This document shows positions 16,305-25,175 of a stretch of DNA of 64,000 nucleotides, in pieces. Both the position numbers and the translations under genes were made by a program. This DNA is from Halorussus caseinilyticus (GTDB lineage Archaea; Halobacteriota; Halobacteria; Halobacteriales; Haladaptataceae), in NCBI RefSeq assembly GCF_029338395.1, contig NZ_CP119809.1, positions 1,240,001 through 1,304,000 of the forward strand, given 5' to 3'. Each line of letters starts with the position of its first letter. Position 1 is the stretch's first letter. The notes beneath the pieces are model-generated. The model saw only the letters and a program-made list of their open reading frames with translations. It was not told where the DNA came from and did no database searches.

Positions 16305-16918
16305 AGGTCGGAACCATCCGGTTCAGCACGCGCGAGTTGCTGGACATCGCCATCGCGTGGGCGGCCCTGAGCGTGGCCTTCGCGCTCTTTTTCGGTGGCG
16401 GCGGACAGGCACTTCTCTACCAACCCGCGATTCTGTTCGGCCTGCTCCCGGCGAGTCTCGTCACCGCGGGACTCGGCTTCCTGCTCCACGAGATGGCCCA
16501 CAAGGTGACGGCGATTCGGTACGGACAGGTCGCGGAGTTCCGGGCCGACTACGGCATGCTGTTTCTGGCCGTCGCGGGCGCGCTCGCGGGGTTCCTCTTC
16601 GCCGCGCCGGGTGCGGTCTACCACCGCGGGCAGGCCACGCTCCGGGAACACGGTCTCATCGCCGTCGCCGGACCGCTGACCAACGTGGCGCTCGGGATGG
16701 CGTTCTTCCCGCTGGAGTTGCTCCTCGGCGGGATGCTCGGCGACGTGGCGGGTCTCGGCGTCCGCATCAACTTCCTCCTCGCGGGGTTCAACATGATTCC
16801 GTTCGGTCCACTCGACGGCAACACCGTCAAGAAGTGGAGCTTCGCGGCGTTTCTGGGCTTCGGACTCCCGTGCTTCGCGCTGGCGGTGTGGGCGCTGTTG
16901 GGCTTCTCGTTCGTCTGA
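16301..16918 (+). CDS. M50-family (site-2 protease-like) membrane metalloprotease
   Basis: 205 residues from the ATG at 16301, which overlaps the TraB-like gene by ATGA. The zinc-binding HEMAH is at 63-67 in a hydrophobic helix, and the second ligand motif NMIPFGPLDGN lies near 165-175, in the order expected for intramembrane S2P enzymes. About five or six membrane segments. Short compared with classical S2P, without PDZ or CBS domains. Haloarchaeal relatives are annotated as Zn-dependent proteases. Coupling to TraB suggests joint membrane-protein processing, which is inference. Confidence 0.88.
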   Translation: MKVGTIRFSTRELLDIAIAWAALSVAFALFFGGGGQALLYQPAILFGLLPASLVTAGLGFLLHEMAHKVTAIRYGQVAEFRADYGMLFLAVAGALAGFLFAAPGAVYHRGQATLREHGLIAVAGPLTNVALGMAFFPLELLLGGMLGDVAGLGVRINFLLAGFNMIPFGPLDGNTVKKWSFAAFLGFGLPCFALAVWALLGFSFV

Positions 16919-16957
16919 GACGGGTTTCCGCCTCGGCGCGAGAGGAAGACCGCCGAC

Positions 16958-17188
16958 CTACTCGCTCAACACCACTTCGTCGGCCGTCACCGATTCGACG
17001 TGGGTCTCCTGAAACGTGTAGTCGCCTCGGTCGCTCCAGTCGAGTCGCTCGCGGACCGACTCGGACACCGACGACTCGGGGTGGACGTGCGCCACGCCAG
17101 CGTCCACTTTCTCGACCGTGCCGATTTCCTCGCCGTCGGGTCCGACGACTCGCTTGCCCTCGTCGTCCTCGCTGAGTGGTCGATTCAC
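16958..17188 (-). CDS. PRC-barrel-like small protein
   Basis: 76 residues from a GTG at 17188. The N-terminal part (SEDDEGKRVVGPDGEEIGTVEKVDAG) matches the PRC-barrel fold, which in archaea occurs in RNA-processing or photosynthesis-related adaptors and as stand-alone small proteins. The C-terminal third (YTFQETHVESVTADEVVL) completes the barrel strands. Soluble, very acidic. Upstream codons in the same frame lack coding character, so the GTG start is chosen. Confidence 0.7.
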   Translation of the reverse strand: MNRPLSEDDEGKRVVGPDGEEIGTVEKVDAGVAHVHPESSVSESVRERLDWSDRGDYTFQETHVESVTADEVVLSE

Positions 17189-17348
17189 GGCCCTACCCGC
17201 AACACGGCGGGGCAAGAAGGCTGTGGGCGCAGGCTGATAGGACAGTCCGGCTCGGCGACTCCGCTCCGGCGCGCGTAGCGCGCCTCCGCGCAGAACCGCG
17301 ACCGTGCGCCTGCAAAGAGCTAAGGCCCATTTCGCCGTATTCGTTCGC

Positions 17349-18092
17349 ATGAGTGGGGAACCGCGTTCGGCAGGGGCTTCGTTCGAAATCACGGCCGAGA
17401 ACCCGCAGGAGACGGTCGTCGCGGGGTTCTCGCAGTTCGGACTCGCCGGACTGACGGCGGTGGACTACCTCGTTGACCGCCTCGAATTCGAGCAGGTCGG
17501 CCACATCACCGCCGACCAACTCCCGGCGATTACGCCGTTCGAGAACGGCCGGCCACGACACCACACGCGGGTCTTCTCCCACGAGGAGGCCGGGTTGTCG
17601 GTTCTCGTCGGCGAGTTGTTCGTCCCGGCGTGGGCAGCCCAACAGTTCAGCGAGGCGGTGCTGGAGTGGACCGAGACCGGCGGAATCGACGAGATTGCGG
17701 TCCTCCACGGCGTCACGATTCTCCACGCGCCCGAGGAGCATCAGGTGTTCTACGTCGCCACCGACGACTACCGGGACCACCGCCTCGCCGACGCCGAGAT
17801 TCCCGCGATGGGGAAAGGGTTCCTCGACGGGATGAACGCCGAGTTGGTGGCCCGCGGGATGGAGTCGGACCTCCGGACCGCGGTGTTGGTCACGCCGGTC
17901 CACGCCCAAGCGCCCGACGTGGAAGCGGCGATTCGACTGCTCGACGCGGTGCAGTCCATCTACGACCTCGAAATCGACACGGGACCGCTGGAGGAGTTCG
18001 CTACCGAGGTGCAGGGCTACTACGAGGACCTCGCCGAGCGACTCTCGGAGCGTGCGGAGACCGAGGGACCGGAAGGCCGGATGTACATGTAG
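17349..18092 (+). CDS. PAC2-family protein (proteasome assembly chaperone-like)
   Basis: 247 residues from the ATG at 17349. PAC2 features are GFSQFGLAGLTAVDYLVDRL (about 26-45), the conserved PAITPFENGRPRHHTRVF, and the ILHGVTILHAPEEH and FLDGMNAELVARGME blocks. The C-terminus is a charged helix. Archaeal PAC2 homologues resemble eukaryotic proteasome assembly chaperones, and some bind ligands related to ATP-grasp enzymes; a specific partner is not apparent here. A CTAAGG box about 28 bases upstream is the likely promoter. Stand-alone gene. Confidence 0.88.
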   Translation: MSGEPRSAGASFEITAENPQETVVAGFSQFGLAGLTAVDYLVDRLEFEQVGHITADQLPAITPFENGRPRHHTRVFSHEEAGLSVLVGELFVPAWAAQQFSEAVLEWTETGGIDEIAVLHGVTILHAPEEHQVFYVATDDYRDHRLADAEIPAMGKGFLDGMNAELVARGMESDLRTAVLVTPVHAQAPDVEAAIRLLDAVQSIYDLEIDTGPLEEFATEVQGYYEDLAERLSERAETEGPEGRMYM

Positions 18093-18328
18093 AACCTTCC
18101 CGCGGGCGCGCCCCGAGGGTTTATAAGCGAAGCCGGGACGAACTCGTGGCGTGCCGACTCCGCGTCAGTTCGACCACGAAAGACTGCTTTTAATTCTCCT
18201 TAGAAACATCTGTACTTTCTTGAGACATCTTCGCGATTCTCTCGGCCATCTTCTCGTGTCTCTCGCTCGCGGAGAATATACGCGGAGGATGAAACGCGTT
18301 TTCGGAAACGAGTGCTACTCGAAACCGG

Positions 18329-18340
18329 ATAAATCATTTA
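18329..18340 (+). promoter_or_regulatory. TATA-like box for trmB
   Basis: ATAAATCATTTA, itself nearly symmetrical, lies 25-36 bases before the ATG at 18365, the spacing of a leaderless gene. A GTGCTACTCG immediately upstream (about 18312) resembles half of a TACT-type site. Confidence 0.5.
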
Positions 18341-18364
18341 CCCCTCGCGTGTGTCTCCAGATAC

Positions 18365-19420
18365 ATGACCTCCGACGACCTGCGTGTGACGATAGAGCAA
18401 GTCGGCGACCGATTCGACCTCGGCGAGTACGAAATCGACGCCTATCTCACCGTTCTCGAACACGGCGACTTGACCGCGAGCCAAATCGCCGACCGGACGG
18501 ACATCCCCCAACCCCGCGTCTACGACACGGTTCGGAGCCTCAGCGACCGCGGACTCGTGGAACTGCGCGAATCCCGGCCGATGAAAGTCATCGCGGTGGA
18601 CCCCGAAGAGGCGTTCTCGGGCGTCCAGTCGTCGCTGATGGAGATGGTCTCGGAACTGGAAGCGCGCTACACTGCGCCCGCCCGCGACACCGAGGCCGTC
18701 TCGCTGGTCAAGTCGCGCTCGACCATCCTCCGCTACCTCGAAGACGTGATTGCCGCCGCCGAGTTCGAAGTCGCGCTCTCGCTGACCCCCGACCTGCTGG
18801 AGCGGTTCGAAGACGACCTCAGCGACGCCATCGACTCGGGCGTCAGCGTCGAGTTGTTGGTCACGCCCGCCTCGGAAGCGCCCGACCCCGACGAGTTCGA
18901 CTACCTCGACGTTGCGACGACTGCCCGCGCCCGCCGGGGCATCACCACGCCGGTCATCGCCGTCGCCGACGGCGAGTACTCCATCTACGCCACCCAAGAC
19001 GCCCTGCGCGACGACGAGGACCGCTACGGAGTCATCTTCAACCGGTCGGCGCTCGGCTTCCTCGTCTCCGGATTCTTCGGCACCGTCCTCTGGACCACCG
19101 CCGAGCGAACCCTCGCGGCCGACGGCGAGGACCGCCCGTTCCCCCGCCGCTACGCCTCCATCCGGCGGTGCGTGAAAGAGTTGCAGGAACTCGACGGCGA
19201 CTTCTACGCCAACATCGAGGGCCGGGACATCGAGACCGGTGAGACCCGCATCGTGGAGGGCGAAGTCGTCGGCTTCTCGTTCGAGGCGGGCGAGCGAGTC
19301 GCCGGGATGAAGGTTCAGACCGACAGCGGCGTGGTCACGGTCGGCGGTCAGGTCGCGGCGCTAGAAGACGTGGAGGCCCACGAGATTCGAATCGGTCGGA
19401 ACAGTCCGCCCGCGCGGTGA
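18365..19420 (+). CDS. trmB: TrmB-family sugar-responsive transcriptional regulator
   Basis: 351 residues. The N-terminal winged helix (about 8-75) includes [20 protein letters not shown] and [21 protein letters not shown]. It is followed by a short linker and a phospholipase-D-like/TrmB effector domain (about 105-265; [17 protein letters not shown]). The C-terminal beta domain ([22 protein letters not shown]) is where TrmB proteins bind sugars. In haloarchaea TrmB adjusts gluconeogenesis, glycolysis and cofactor genes to glucose. Here it stands about 2.3 kb before a sugar ABC importer and 10 kb after the fba-fbp operon, both plausible targets. Confidence 0.9.
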   Translation: MTSDDLRVTIEQVGDRFDLGEYEIDAYLTVLEHGDLTASQIADRTDIPQPRVYDTVRSLSDRGLVELRESRPMKVIAVDPEEAFSGVQSSLMEMVSELEARYTAPARDTEAVSLVKSRSTILRYLEDVIAAAEFEVALSLTPDLLERFEDDLSDAIDSGVSVELLVTPASEAPDPDEFDYLDVATTARARRGITTPVIAVADGEYSIYATQDALRDDEDRYGVIFNRSALGFLVSGFFGTVLWTTAERTLAADGEDRPFPRRYASIRRCVKELQELDGDFYANIEGRDIETGETRIVEGEVVGFSFEAGERVAGMKVQTDSGVVTVGGQVAALEDVEAHEIRIGRNSPPAR

Positions 19421-19450
19421 GCAACAGTTACCCGCGACGCCCGACGCCGA

Positions 19451-20326
19451 CTACTCGAAGGTGTAGAGTCGCGCGCCGCAGTCGCCGCAGGCCAGCACCT
19501 CGTCGGGCGCGTCGGCGCTGGCCCCGCCCGGACCGCCACAGCAATCGACTTCGGTCGTCTCTTCGACCGCTCCGTCGCACGCCGGACAGCGTTCGAGGAA
19601 GGTCCGGAGCGGTCCGGCGGCCTGCGCTCGGCGGCCCTCGGACAGGTCAGTGTCGTCGGCCAGCGTCCGCACGGCGGCGGCCTCCGAGAGCGCGACGGGC
19701 CGAGAGAGCCAGTTCTCGTTCGCGGGGTCGTGGCTCCCGTCGGAGACGACGAACCAGCGGGTGTCGTCCTGACGGAGCCATCCGCTCGGAGTCACCACAT
19801 CTACTTCCTGCCCCGTGGGTGCGGCCGCGCGGAGCGCGGCCGCGAGAGCCTCGTCGTCCCGGTTTCGGAGGTCTCGCATCTCGTCGCGCCACGCCGCTCG
19901 GAAGTCGTCGTCGAGAGACACCCGTTGCTCGTCGGCGAGTACCACGCCAGCGTCGAGGAGCGCCGCGAGAACTTCTTCGCCCGCCTCACCTTCGTCGTCA
20001 TCGTCGTCGGCGTCACCGAGTGACGCCGACGACTCGGGCGCGCCCGGTGGACTGGTCGGAGCGGTGTCGCCGTGGTCGAAGAACTCGCCCGGTAGCCGAG
20101 AGGCGAGTCGCGGCGCGAACCGCGGCGTGTAGGGGACAAGATACCCTCGAAGCGCGATGACCGCCGCGCCACCGAGACCGGCCGCGGCCGCGAGCGACCG
20201 CGAGCGGCGGCGCGCGACCCCTGCGCACGCGGCGAGCAGTATCGCGGCGTTGACCGCAGTGCAGGGCCAGCACCGGCGCTCGCCCGTGTAGTCGTCGTTC
20301 CGAAGTCGTTCGTAGAGAGACGGCAT
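19451..20326 (-). CDS. Hypothetical membrane-anchored zinc-ribbon protein
   Basis: 291 residues. One or two hydrophobic segments near the N-terminus (VNAAILLAACAGVA and LAAAAGLGGAAVIALRG) are followed by a soluble acidic region. The C-terminus holds CPAC about 50 residues from the end, a CCGG pair in a Gly-rich turn, and CGDCGARLYTFE at the very end, consistent with a zinc ribbon. A 10-base perfect hairpin (19821-19830 and 19834-19843) encodes an Ala-rich loop (LAAALRAAAP). No enzymatic function is recognised. It is divergent from the aldo/keto reductase. Confidence 0.65.
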   Translation of the reverse strand: MPSLYERLRNDDYTGERRCWPCTAVNAAILLAACAGVARRRSRSLAAAAGLGGAAVIALRGYLVPYTPRFAPRLASRLPGEFFDHGDTAPTSPPGAPESSASLGDADDDDDEGEAGEEVLAALLDAGVVLADEQRVSLDDDFRAAWRDEMRDLRNRDDEALAAALRAAAPTGQEVDVVTPSGWLRQDDTRWFVVSDGSHDPANENWLSRPVALSEAAAVRTLADDTDLSEGRRAQAAGPLRTFLERCPACDGAVEETTEVDCCGGPGGASADAPDEVLACGDCGARLYTFE

Positions 20327-20425
20327 GTCCGGGCTATCGGGTTCCCGTGGCTTGAGGCTTTCCGAGAGCGCGCGTAGCAGTCGGTCCGCGGTCGAACGCG
20401 TGAGCGTCCCCGCGGCCCCGTAGCG

Positions 20426-20432
20426 TTTTACC
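20426..20432 (+). promoter_or_regulatory. TATA-like box for the aldo/keto reductase
   Basis: TTTTACC lies about 27 bases before the ATG at 20455, a leaderless arrangement. Confidence 0.45.
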
Positions 20433-20454
20433 GGGCCTCGTCGTACGCCGGGGC

Positions 20455-21441
20455 ATGGCCGAAATGGAGTACACGAACCTCGGCGACACCGGACTCGAAG
20501 TCTCGCGGTTCTGCCTCGGGTGCATGAACTTCGGGAGCGACCGCGAGTGGATGATAGCCGACGAGGACGAGAGCCACGAAATCATCGACCGGGCAATCGA
20601 CCTCGGAATCAACTTCCTCGACACCGCGAACGTCTACTCTCACGGAGAGAGCGAGCGAATCGTCGGAAACGCCATCGAAGAGTACGACCGCGAGGAGTTG
20701 GTCGTCGCCACGAAAGTGTACGGGTCGATGGGCGAGGGACCGAACAAGCAAGGTCTCTCGCGCAAGCACGTCCTCGACCAAGTGGAGGGAAGCCTCGAAC
20801 GCCTCGGCACCGACTACATCGACCTCTATCAGATTCACCGGTGGGACGAGACCACCCCGGTCGAAGAGACCCTCCACGCGCTGGACCACCTCGTGGAGAC
20901 CGGCAAAGTCCGGTACATCGGCGCGTCCACGATGGCGGCGTGGCAGTTCACGAAGGCGCTCTACGAGAGCGACGTGAACGATTACGCCCGGTTCACCTGT
21001 ATGCAACCCCAGTACAACCTCGCGGACCGCCAAGAGGAGGAGAACGTCCTGCCGGTGTGCGCCGAGGAGGGTGTCGGCGTCATCCCGTGGAGTCCCCTCG
21101 GCGGCGGGTTCCTGACTGGCAAGTACGACCGCGGTTCCGAACCCGACGCGGGCCGGGCCGCGACCGACGAACACACCTACGAGCGATTCACCGACGAGAA
21201 CTGGGCCGTACTCGACGCGGCGCGGGAAATCGCCGACGAGAAGGGCGTCACGCCCGCGCAGGTCAGTCTCGCGTGGCTTCTCCACAAGGAAGTCGTGGAC
21301 GCACCCATCGTCGGTCCGCGGAGCGTAGACCACCTCGAAGAGAACGTCGCGGCGCTCGACGTATCCCTGTCGGACGACGAACGAGACCGGCTCGAAGGGC
21401 CGAAAGACCCGGTATGGTCGCGGAAGATAGCCGACTTGTAA
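20455..21441 (+). CDS. Aldo/keto reductase
   Basis: NAD(P)H-dependent reductase with a TIM-barrel fold, 328 residues. The catalytic tetrad is complete: Asp56 and Tyr61 (FLDTANVYSHG), Lys87 (VATKVYG) and His128 (YQIHRWD). The coenzyme-binding end shows GPRSVDHLEENVAALDV. The chain is of the YajO/AKR11-12 type that acts on sugars or small aldehydes. It is followed on the same strand, 250 bases later, by a sugar importer operon, so a role in converting an imported sugar is plausible but not proven. Confidence 0.92.
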   Translation: MAEMEYTNLGDTGLEVSRFCLGCMNFGSDREWMIADEDESHEIIDRAIDLGINFLDTANVYSHGESERIVGNAIEEYDREELVVATKVYGSMGEGPNKQGLSRKHVLDQVEGSLERLGTDYIDLYQIHRWDETTPVEETLHALDHLVETGKVRYIGASTMAAWQFTKALYESDVNDYARFTCMQPQYNLADRQEEENVLPVCAEEGVGVIPWSPLGGGFLTGKYDRGSEPDAGRAATDEHTYERFTDENWAVLDAAREIADEKGVTPAQVSLAWLLHKEVVDAPIVGPRSVDHLEENVAALDVSLSDDERDRLEGPKDPVWSRKIADL

Positions 21442-21643
21442 GCCTCGTTTGGCGCATCGACAACAGTTGCGACTGTTTCGTCCCGACGTAGGCCGCCGTT
21501 TCGACGCCGTTACGCCGGACGAGTTGAGGTGGGGGTTTTCGACCGTCGGATACCGGACCTCGAACTTTAGGCACTACACAACCACACAACCCGGTTCGGA
21601 AACCACACATTACCGATGTGCGATTTGTAACAACAGATGTAGT

Positions 21644-21666
21644 TACTATCACTAGGGTATATATGG
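21644..21666 (+). promoter_or_regulatory. TrmB-like half-site pair and TATA box of the sugar ABC operon
   Basis: TACT-N7-GGGTA occupies 21644-21659, one base different from the TACT-N7/8-GAGTA site reported for haloarchaeal TrmB. It overlaps a strong TATA box GGTATATATGG (21656-21666), which lies about 30 bases before the ATG at 21691. Binding there would block promoter access. Confidence 0.5.
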
Positions 21667-21690
21667 GAAAACGCCGTGATACGTAGTGGA

Positions 21691-23232
21691 ATGGTTGACA
21701 GTAGTTCACATGGACCCGACGACAGTAACCGAGACGGGGGAGTCTCGCGTCGAAAGTTCGTTCGGGCAGTGGGTGCATCGGGTGTCGCGGCGGGCATCGC
21801 TGGTTGCACCGGTAGCGACCAGCCACAAGACAGAGAGAGCAACACGGCAAACGACGGTGGAGCCACGGTCGGCAACGTCGAGAATCAGGGTCAGAAGACG
21901 ACGCTCCAGTGGGCCACCGACCCCGATTTTAAAGGAGAGACGTGGAATCAGGAGCTACAGCCGATTTTGTACGAAAACGGTCTCTCGAAGGACATCGAGG
22001 TGAAAATTCTCTCGGGACCATCGGTGACCGACAACCGCCGAGCGCAGTACCAGCAGTGGTTGTCGGCGGGCCGGTCCAAGCCCGACATTCTGTACGTGGA
22101 CAGCGGATGGACGATTCCGTTCATCGTCCGGAATCAGCTTCTCAACCTGAGCAAGTCCGGGGCCTTCCCGCAAGAGCGCATGCAGGAACTCGAAAACCAG
22201 TACTTCGAGGCCAGCGTCTCCACTGCGAAGGGACCGAACGGCGACCTGTACGCCGTTCCGCTGTTCCCCGACTTCCCGACGATGCAGTACAACAAGCAGT
22301 ACCTGAAGAACGCCGGGTACGGGCAGTCGGACTTCGACACGTGGGCGCAGAACTCGATGACGTGGCAGAAGTTCTCGCAGGTGACCAAGGAAGCGATGAA
22401 CAACAACGAGGTTCAGTACGGCTTCACCTTCCAAGGCAACGCCTACGAGGGACTGTCGTGCTGTGACTTCAACGAGTTCATGTCGAGTTGGGGCGGCGCG
22501 TACTTCGGCAACCCCGCGGAGAACCTGTTCGGTCCGGTGGGCAATCGACCCATCACCGTGGACGAACCGCAGGTGGTCAACGCCATCAAGATGGTTCGGA
22601 CGTTCATCCACGGGTCGAACGCCAACAACACACTGAACAACTATCAGGGCCAGATTGCTCCGGCCGCAGTGATGCAGTGGACCGAGGAACCCTCGCGTAA
22701 GCCGTTCACCAACAAGGACGCGGTTATGCACCGCAACTGGCCCTACGCCATTAACATCAGCGGCGCGGAAGACGCCCTCGGCCAGAACCTCGGCGTGATG
22801 CCGATTCCCTACGCCAAGACCGAACAGGAAGCCAAGTACCCGATGACCGGAGGACCGGTCGCGGCGCTGGGTGGGTGGCACAACGCGGTCAATCCCAACT
22901 CCAACAACACGGAGGCGGCAGTCGAGGTGCTGAAGGCGATGATGGGCGACGAGTTCAAGTACAAACTCTTCGAGGTCCTCGGGTTCCTCCCGCCGGAGCC
23001 GAAACTGCTCGACTCCGACCGCGCGAGGCAGGTGCCGGTCATGGGCCGGTACGTGGACCAACTGCGGGTCGCTGGCGAGAACGCCATCCCGCGGCCAGTT
23101 ACCGCGGTGTGGCCCTCTCAGTCGTCGAAGATTTCCCAGCAGGTCAACGGGGCGTTTGGTCAGGGCGGTAGGCCCCAGCAGGCGATGACCCAACTCAAGG
23201 CCCAACTCGAAGCCATCGAATCGAGCGCGTAA
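21691..23232 (+). CDS. Sugar ABC transporter substrate-binding lipoprotein, Tat exported
   Basis: 513 residues from the leaderless ATG at 21691. The N-terminus is an extended n-region, then SRRKFVRAVGASGVAAGIAGC, a Tat signal ending in a lipobox Cys, so the protein is lipid-anchored outside the membrane. The mature part is a family 1 (MalE-like) extracellular solute-binding protein: DILYVDSGWTIPF, YAVPLFPDFPTMQYNKQYL, MSSWGGAYFG, and late GGPVAALGGWHNAVNPNS. The adjacent permeases and ATPase complete a carbohydrate uptake 1 (CUT1) importer. The sugar, perhaps a disaccharide or glucose-type substrate, cannot be read from the sequence. Confidence 0.92.
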   Translation: MVDSSSHGPDDSNRDGGVSRRKFVRAVGASGVAAGIAGCTGSDQPQDRESNTANDGGATVGNVENQGQKTTLQWATDPDFKGETWNQELQPILYENGLSKDIEVKILSGPSVTDNRRAQYQQWLSAGRSKPDILYVDSGWTIPFIVRNQLLNLSKSGAFPQERMQELENQYFEASVSTAKGPNGDLYAVPLFPDFPTMQYNKQYLKNAGYGQSDFDTWAQNSMTWQKFSQVTKEAMNNNEVQYGFTFQGNAYEGLSCCDFNEFMSSWGGAYFGNPAENLFGPVGNRPITVDEPQVVNAIKMVRTFIHGSNANNTLNNYQGQIAPAAVMQWTEEPSRKPFTNKDAVMHRNWPYAINISGAEDALGQNLGVMPIPYAKTEQEAKYPMTGGPVAALGGWHNAVNPNSNNTEAAVEVLKAMMGDEFKYKLFEVLGFLPPEPKLLDSDRARQVPVMGRYVDQLRVAGENAIPRPVTAVWPSQSSKISQQVNGAFGQGGRPQQAMTQLKAQLEAIESSA

Positions 23233-23259
23233 GCAATCCACGAAAACATCAAAATCTTC

Positions 23260-24243
23260 ATGGCAACATCTGAAGAGGGGATTCGGGACTCCGAACGGTC
23301 GGGCCCGTACGTCGCGGCAGTTCGGTGGATGGAGAACCTGAGCGACACCCAGTTCGCGTACCTGCTGTTGACGCCAGTGCTGTTGTTGCTCGGTCTCATC
23401 GCGTTTTGGCCGCTGTTGAGTACCTTCCGGATGTCGCTGTTCGCGGACAATCTGGTGGGGAGCGAGGCGCTCGGCGAGTTCGTCGGACTAGAGAACTACG
23501 TCGCACTGTTGACCGGTGAACGGGACGCGCTGTTGGTCCGGCCGTTTTTCGACCCGGCCACGCCGTTCCAGAGCGCGCTCACCGTGACGCTCATCTTCAC
23601 GCTGGTCAGCGTCTTCTTCGAGACGCTGGTCGGGTTCGCACAGGCGCTGGTGCTGGACCAAGACTTCCGAGGTCGGCGGTGGGTTCGGGTTGCGATTATC
23701 ATCCCGTGGGCGGTGCCAATCGTGATTCAGGGGATGATTTTCTTCCTGCTGTTCCAACCGAACATCGGCTTCCTCGTGGACCCGCTCCAGCAGTGGGGCA
23801 TCTTCACCCAGACGCCGCTGTCGAACTCGGTGGATTCGCTCATCATCCTTATCGTCGCGGACGTGTGGAAGACTTCGGCGTTCATGGCGCTCATCATCCT
23901 CGCGGGACTCCAGAGCGTGGACCGAAGTCTCTACGACGTGGGTCGGGTCGCCGGGGCGTCGAAGTTCCAGCAGTTCCGGATGATAACCCTGCCGCTGGTC
24001 CTGCCGTCGGTGCTGGTGGCGATGCTGTTCCGGACCATCGGCGCGATGCGCATCTACGGTCTCATCGAGACCGTCGTCGGGTGTAACACCGTGCCGTCGC
24101 TGTCGTGTCTCGTGGTCACGACGTTCCGCGGGTCGCGGATGTACGGCACGTCCGCGGCCGTCGCGTTCATCACGGCGGGTCTCATCGGTCTGGTGGTCTC
24201 GGTGTACATCGTCAAGTACGCGGATACGGAGACAGGAGGCTAA
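23260..24243 (+). CDS. Sugar ABC transporter permease, MalF/UgpA type
   Basis: 327 residues with about six membrane helices (first YLLLTPVLLLLGLIAFWPLL, around 35-54). The EAA loop DVGRVAGASKFQQFRMITLP lies near 228-247 and docks the ATPase. The gene begins 27 bases after the binding-protein stop. The chain is short and without the long MalF periplasmic loop, as usual for CUT1 archaeal importers. It forms a heterodimer with the next gene product. Confidence 0.93.
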   Translation: MATSEEGIRDSERSGPYVAAVRWMENLSDTQFAYLLLTPVLLLLGLIAFWPLLSTFRMSLFADNLVGSEALGEFVGLENYVALLTGERDALLVRPFFDPATPFQSALTVTLIFTLVSVFFETLVGFAQALVLDQDFRGRRWVRVAIIIPWAVPIVIQGMIFFLLFQPNIGFLVDPLQQWGIFTQTPLSNSVDSLIILIVADVWKTSAFMALIILAGLQSVDRSLYDVGRVAGASKFQQFRMITLPLVLPSVLVAMLFRTIGAMRIYGLIETVVGCNTVPSLSCLVVTTFRGSRMYGTSAAVAFITAGLIGLVVSVYIVKYADTETGG

Positions 24244-24245
24244 CG

Positions 24246-25169
24246 ATGGCTACGGAAACAGATTCCAACGAAGGCGCGTTCTCGCGGTGGGCAGACTCGG
24301 CGATACAGAACCCCCAGAAGGTGTATCGGGCGATGTTCTACGTCGCCATGATATTCTTCCTGTTCACGACGCTGTTCCCGTTCTACTGGCTGGTCGTGCT
24401 GGCGCTGACGCCCAACGAGGCCATCACGAGTTTCGGCTTCCCGCCGGTTCCCAACGGCTTCAACCCCGGCGCGTTCGTGGAGGTGTTCACGACGGTTCCG
24501 TTCCACCTCTACATGTTCAACAGCTTCGTCCTCGGCATCGCCACGACAGCAGTCGTGTTGGTGCTGGCGAGTCTCGCGGGCTACGTGTTCGGCCGACTCG
24601 ACTTTCCGGGGAAGGGTCCGCTGATGTTGCTCATCCTCGCGGTGTCGTACTTCCCGCCAGCGGCGTTCATCATCCCGCTGTTCCGGTTGTTCACCGGGAA
24701 CGTCTCGGTGTTGGGCGTGTCGAGTCCCAGCCTGTTCAACACGCCGTTCGCGATGATGCTCCCGTTCAGCGCGCTGTTCATGCCCCTGTCCATCTTCATC
24801 CTCTCGACGTTCTACGGCCAGATTCCGGACGGGCTGGAGGACGCCGCGCGCATCGAGGGGACGACGCGACTCGGCGCGCTGTTCCGGGTCATCATGCCCC
24901 TGTCCGCGCCGGGCGTGGCGACGGCGGGCGTGCTGACGTTCATCTCGGTGTACAACGAGTTCTTCTTCTCGTTCCTGATGACATCGGGCGAGGCGCAGAA
25001 CTGGGCACCGATAGTGTGGGGCATCCTGAGCTATCAGGGACAGTACACGCAGTTGTACAATCTCATGGCCGCCGCGAGCATCGTCGGAGTCCTGCCCGTC
25101 GCCATCCTCGTGGTCGTCGCACAGGAGAAGATTGTCAGCGGACTCACCGCAGGAGCGCTCAAGGAGTGA
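24246..25169 (+). CDS. Sugar ABC transporter permease, MalG/UgpE type
   Basis: 307 residues from the ATG at 24246, only two bases after the previous stop. Six predicted membrane helices, starting with FYVAMIFFLFTTLFPFYWLVV. The EAA loop is EDAARIEGTTRLGALFRVIMP (around 195-215). A late conserved segment FISVYNEFFFSFLM is also typical of MalG-like subunits. Partner of the MalF-type subunit. Confidence 0.93.
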   Translation: MATETDSNEGAFSRWADSAIQNPQKVYRAMFYVAMIFFLFTTLFPFYWLVVLALTPNEAITSFGFPPVPNGFNPGAFVEVFTTVPFHLYMFNSFVLGIATTAVVLVLASLAGYVFGRLDFPGKGPLMLLILAVSYFPPAAFIIPLFRLFTGNVSVLGVSSPSLFNTPFAMMLPFSALFMPLSIFILSTFYGQIPDGLEDAARIEGTTRLGALFRVIMPLSAPGVATAGVLTFISVYNEFFFSFLMTSGEAQNWAPIVWGILSYQGQYTQLYNLMAAASIVGVLPVAILVVVAQEKIVSGLTAGALKE

Positions 25170-25175
25170 TTCACA

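Noticed and set aside
17268-17284. Seven-base GC hairpin between the PRC-barrel and PAC2 genes as a terminator
   Set aside because: Too short to stand out at this base composition.
18210-18230. TACT-TTCTT-GAGA as a TrmB operator before trmB
   Set aside because: Only a loose match to the reported motif and no clear symmetry.
21263-21850. Minus-strand frame of 195 codons over the end of the reductase and start of the binding protein
   Set aside because: Spans a promoter and two genes of the other strand; Arg/Cys/Pro-rich with no domain.
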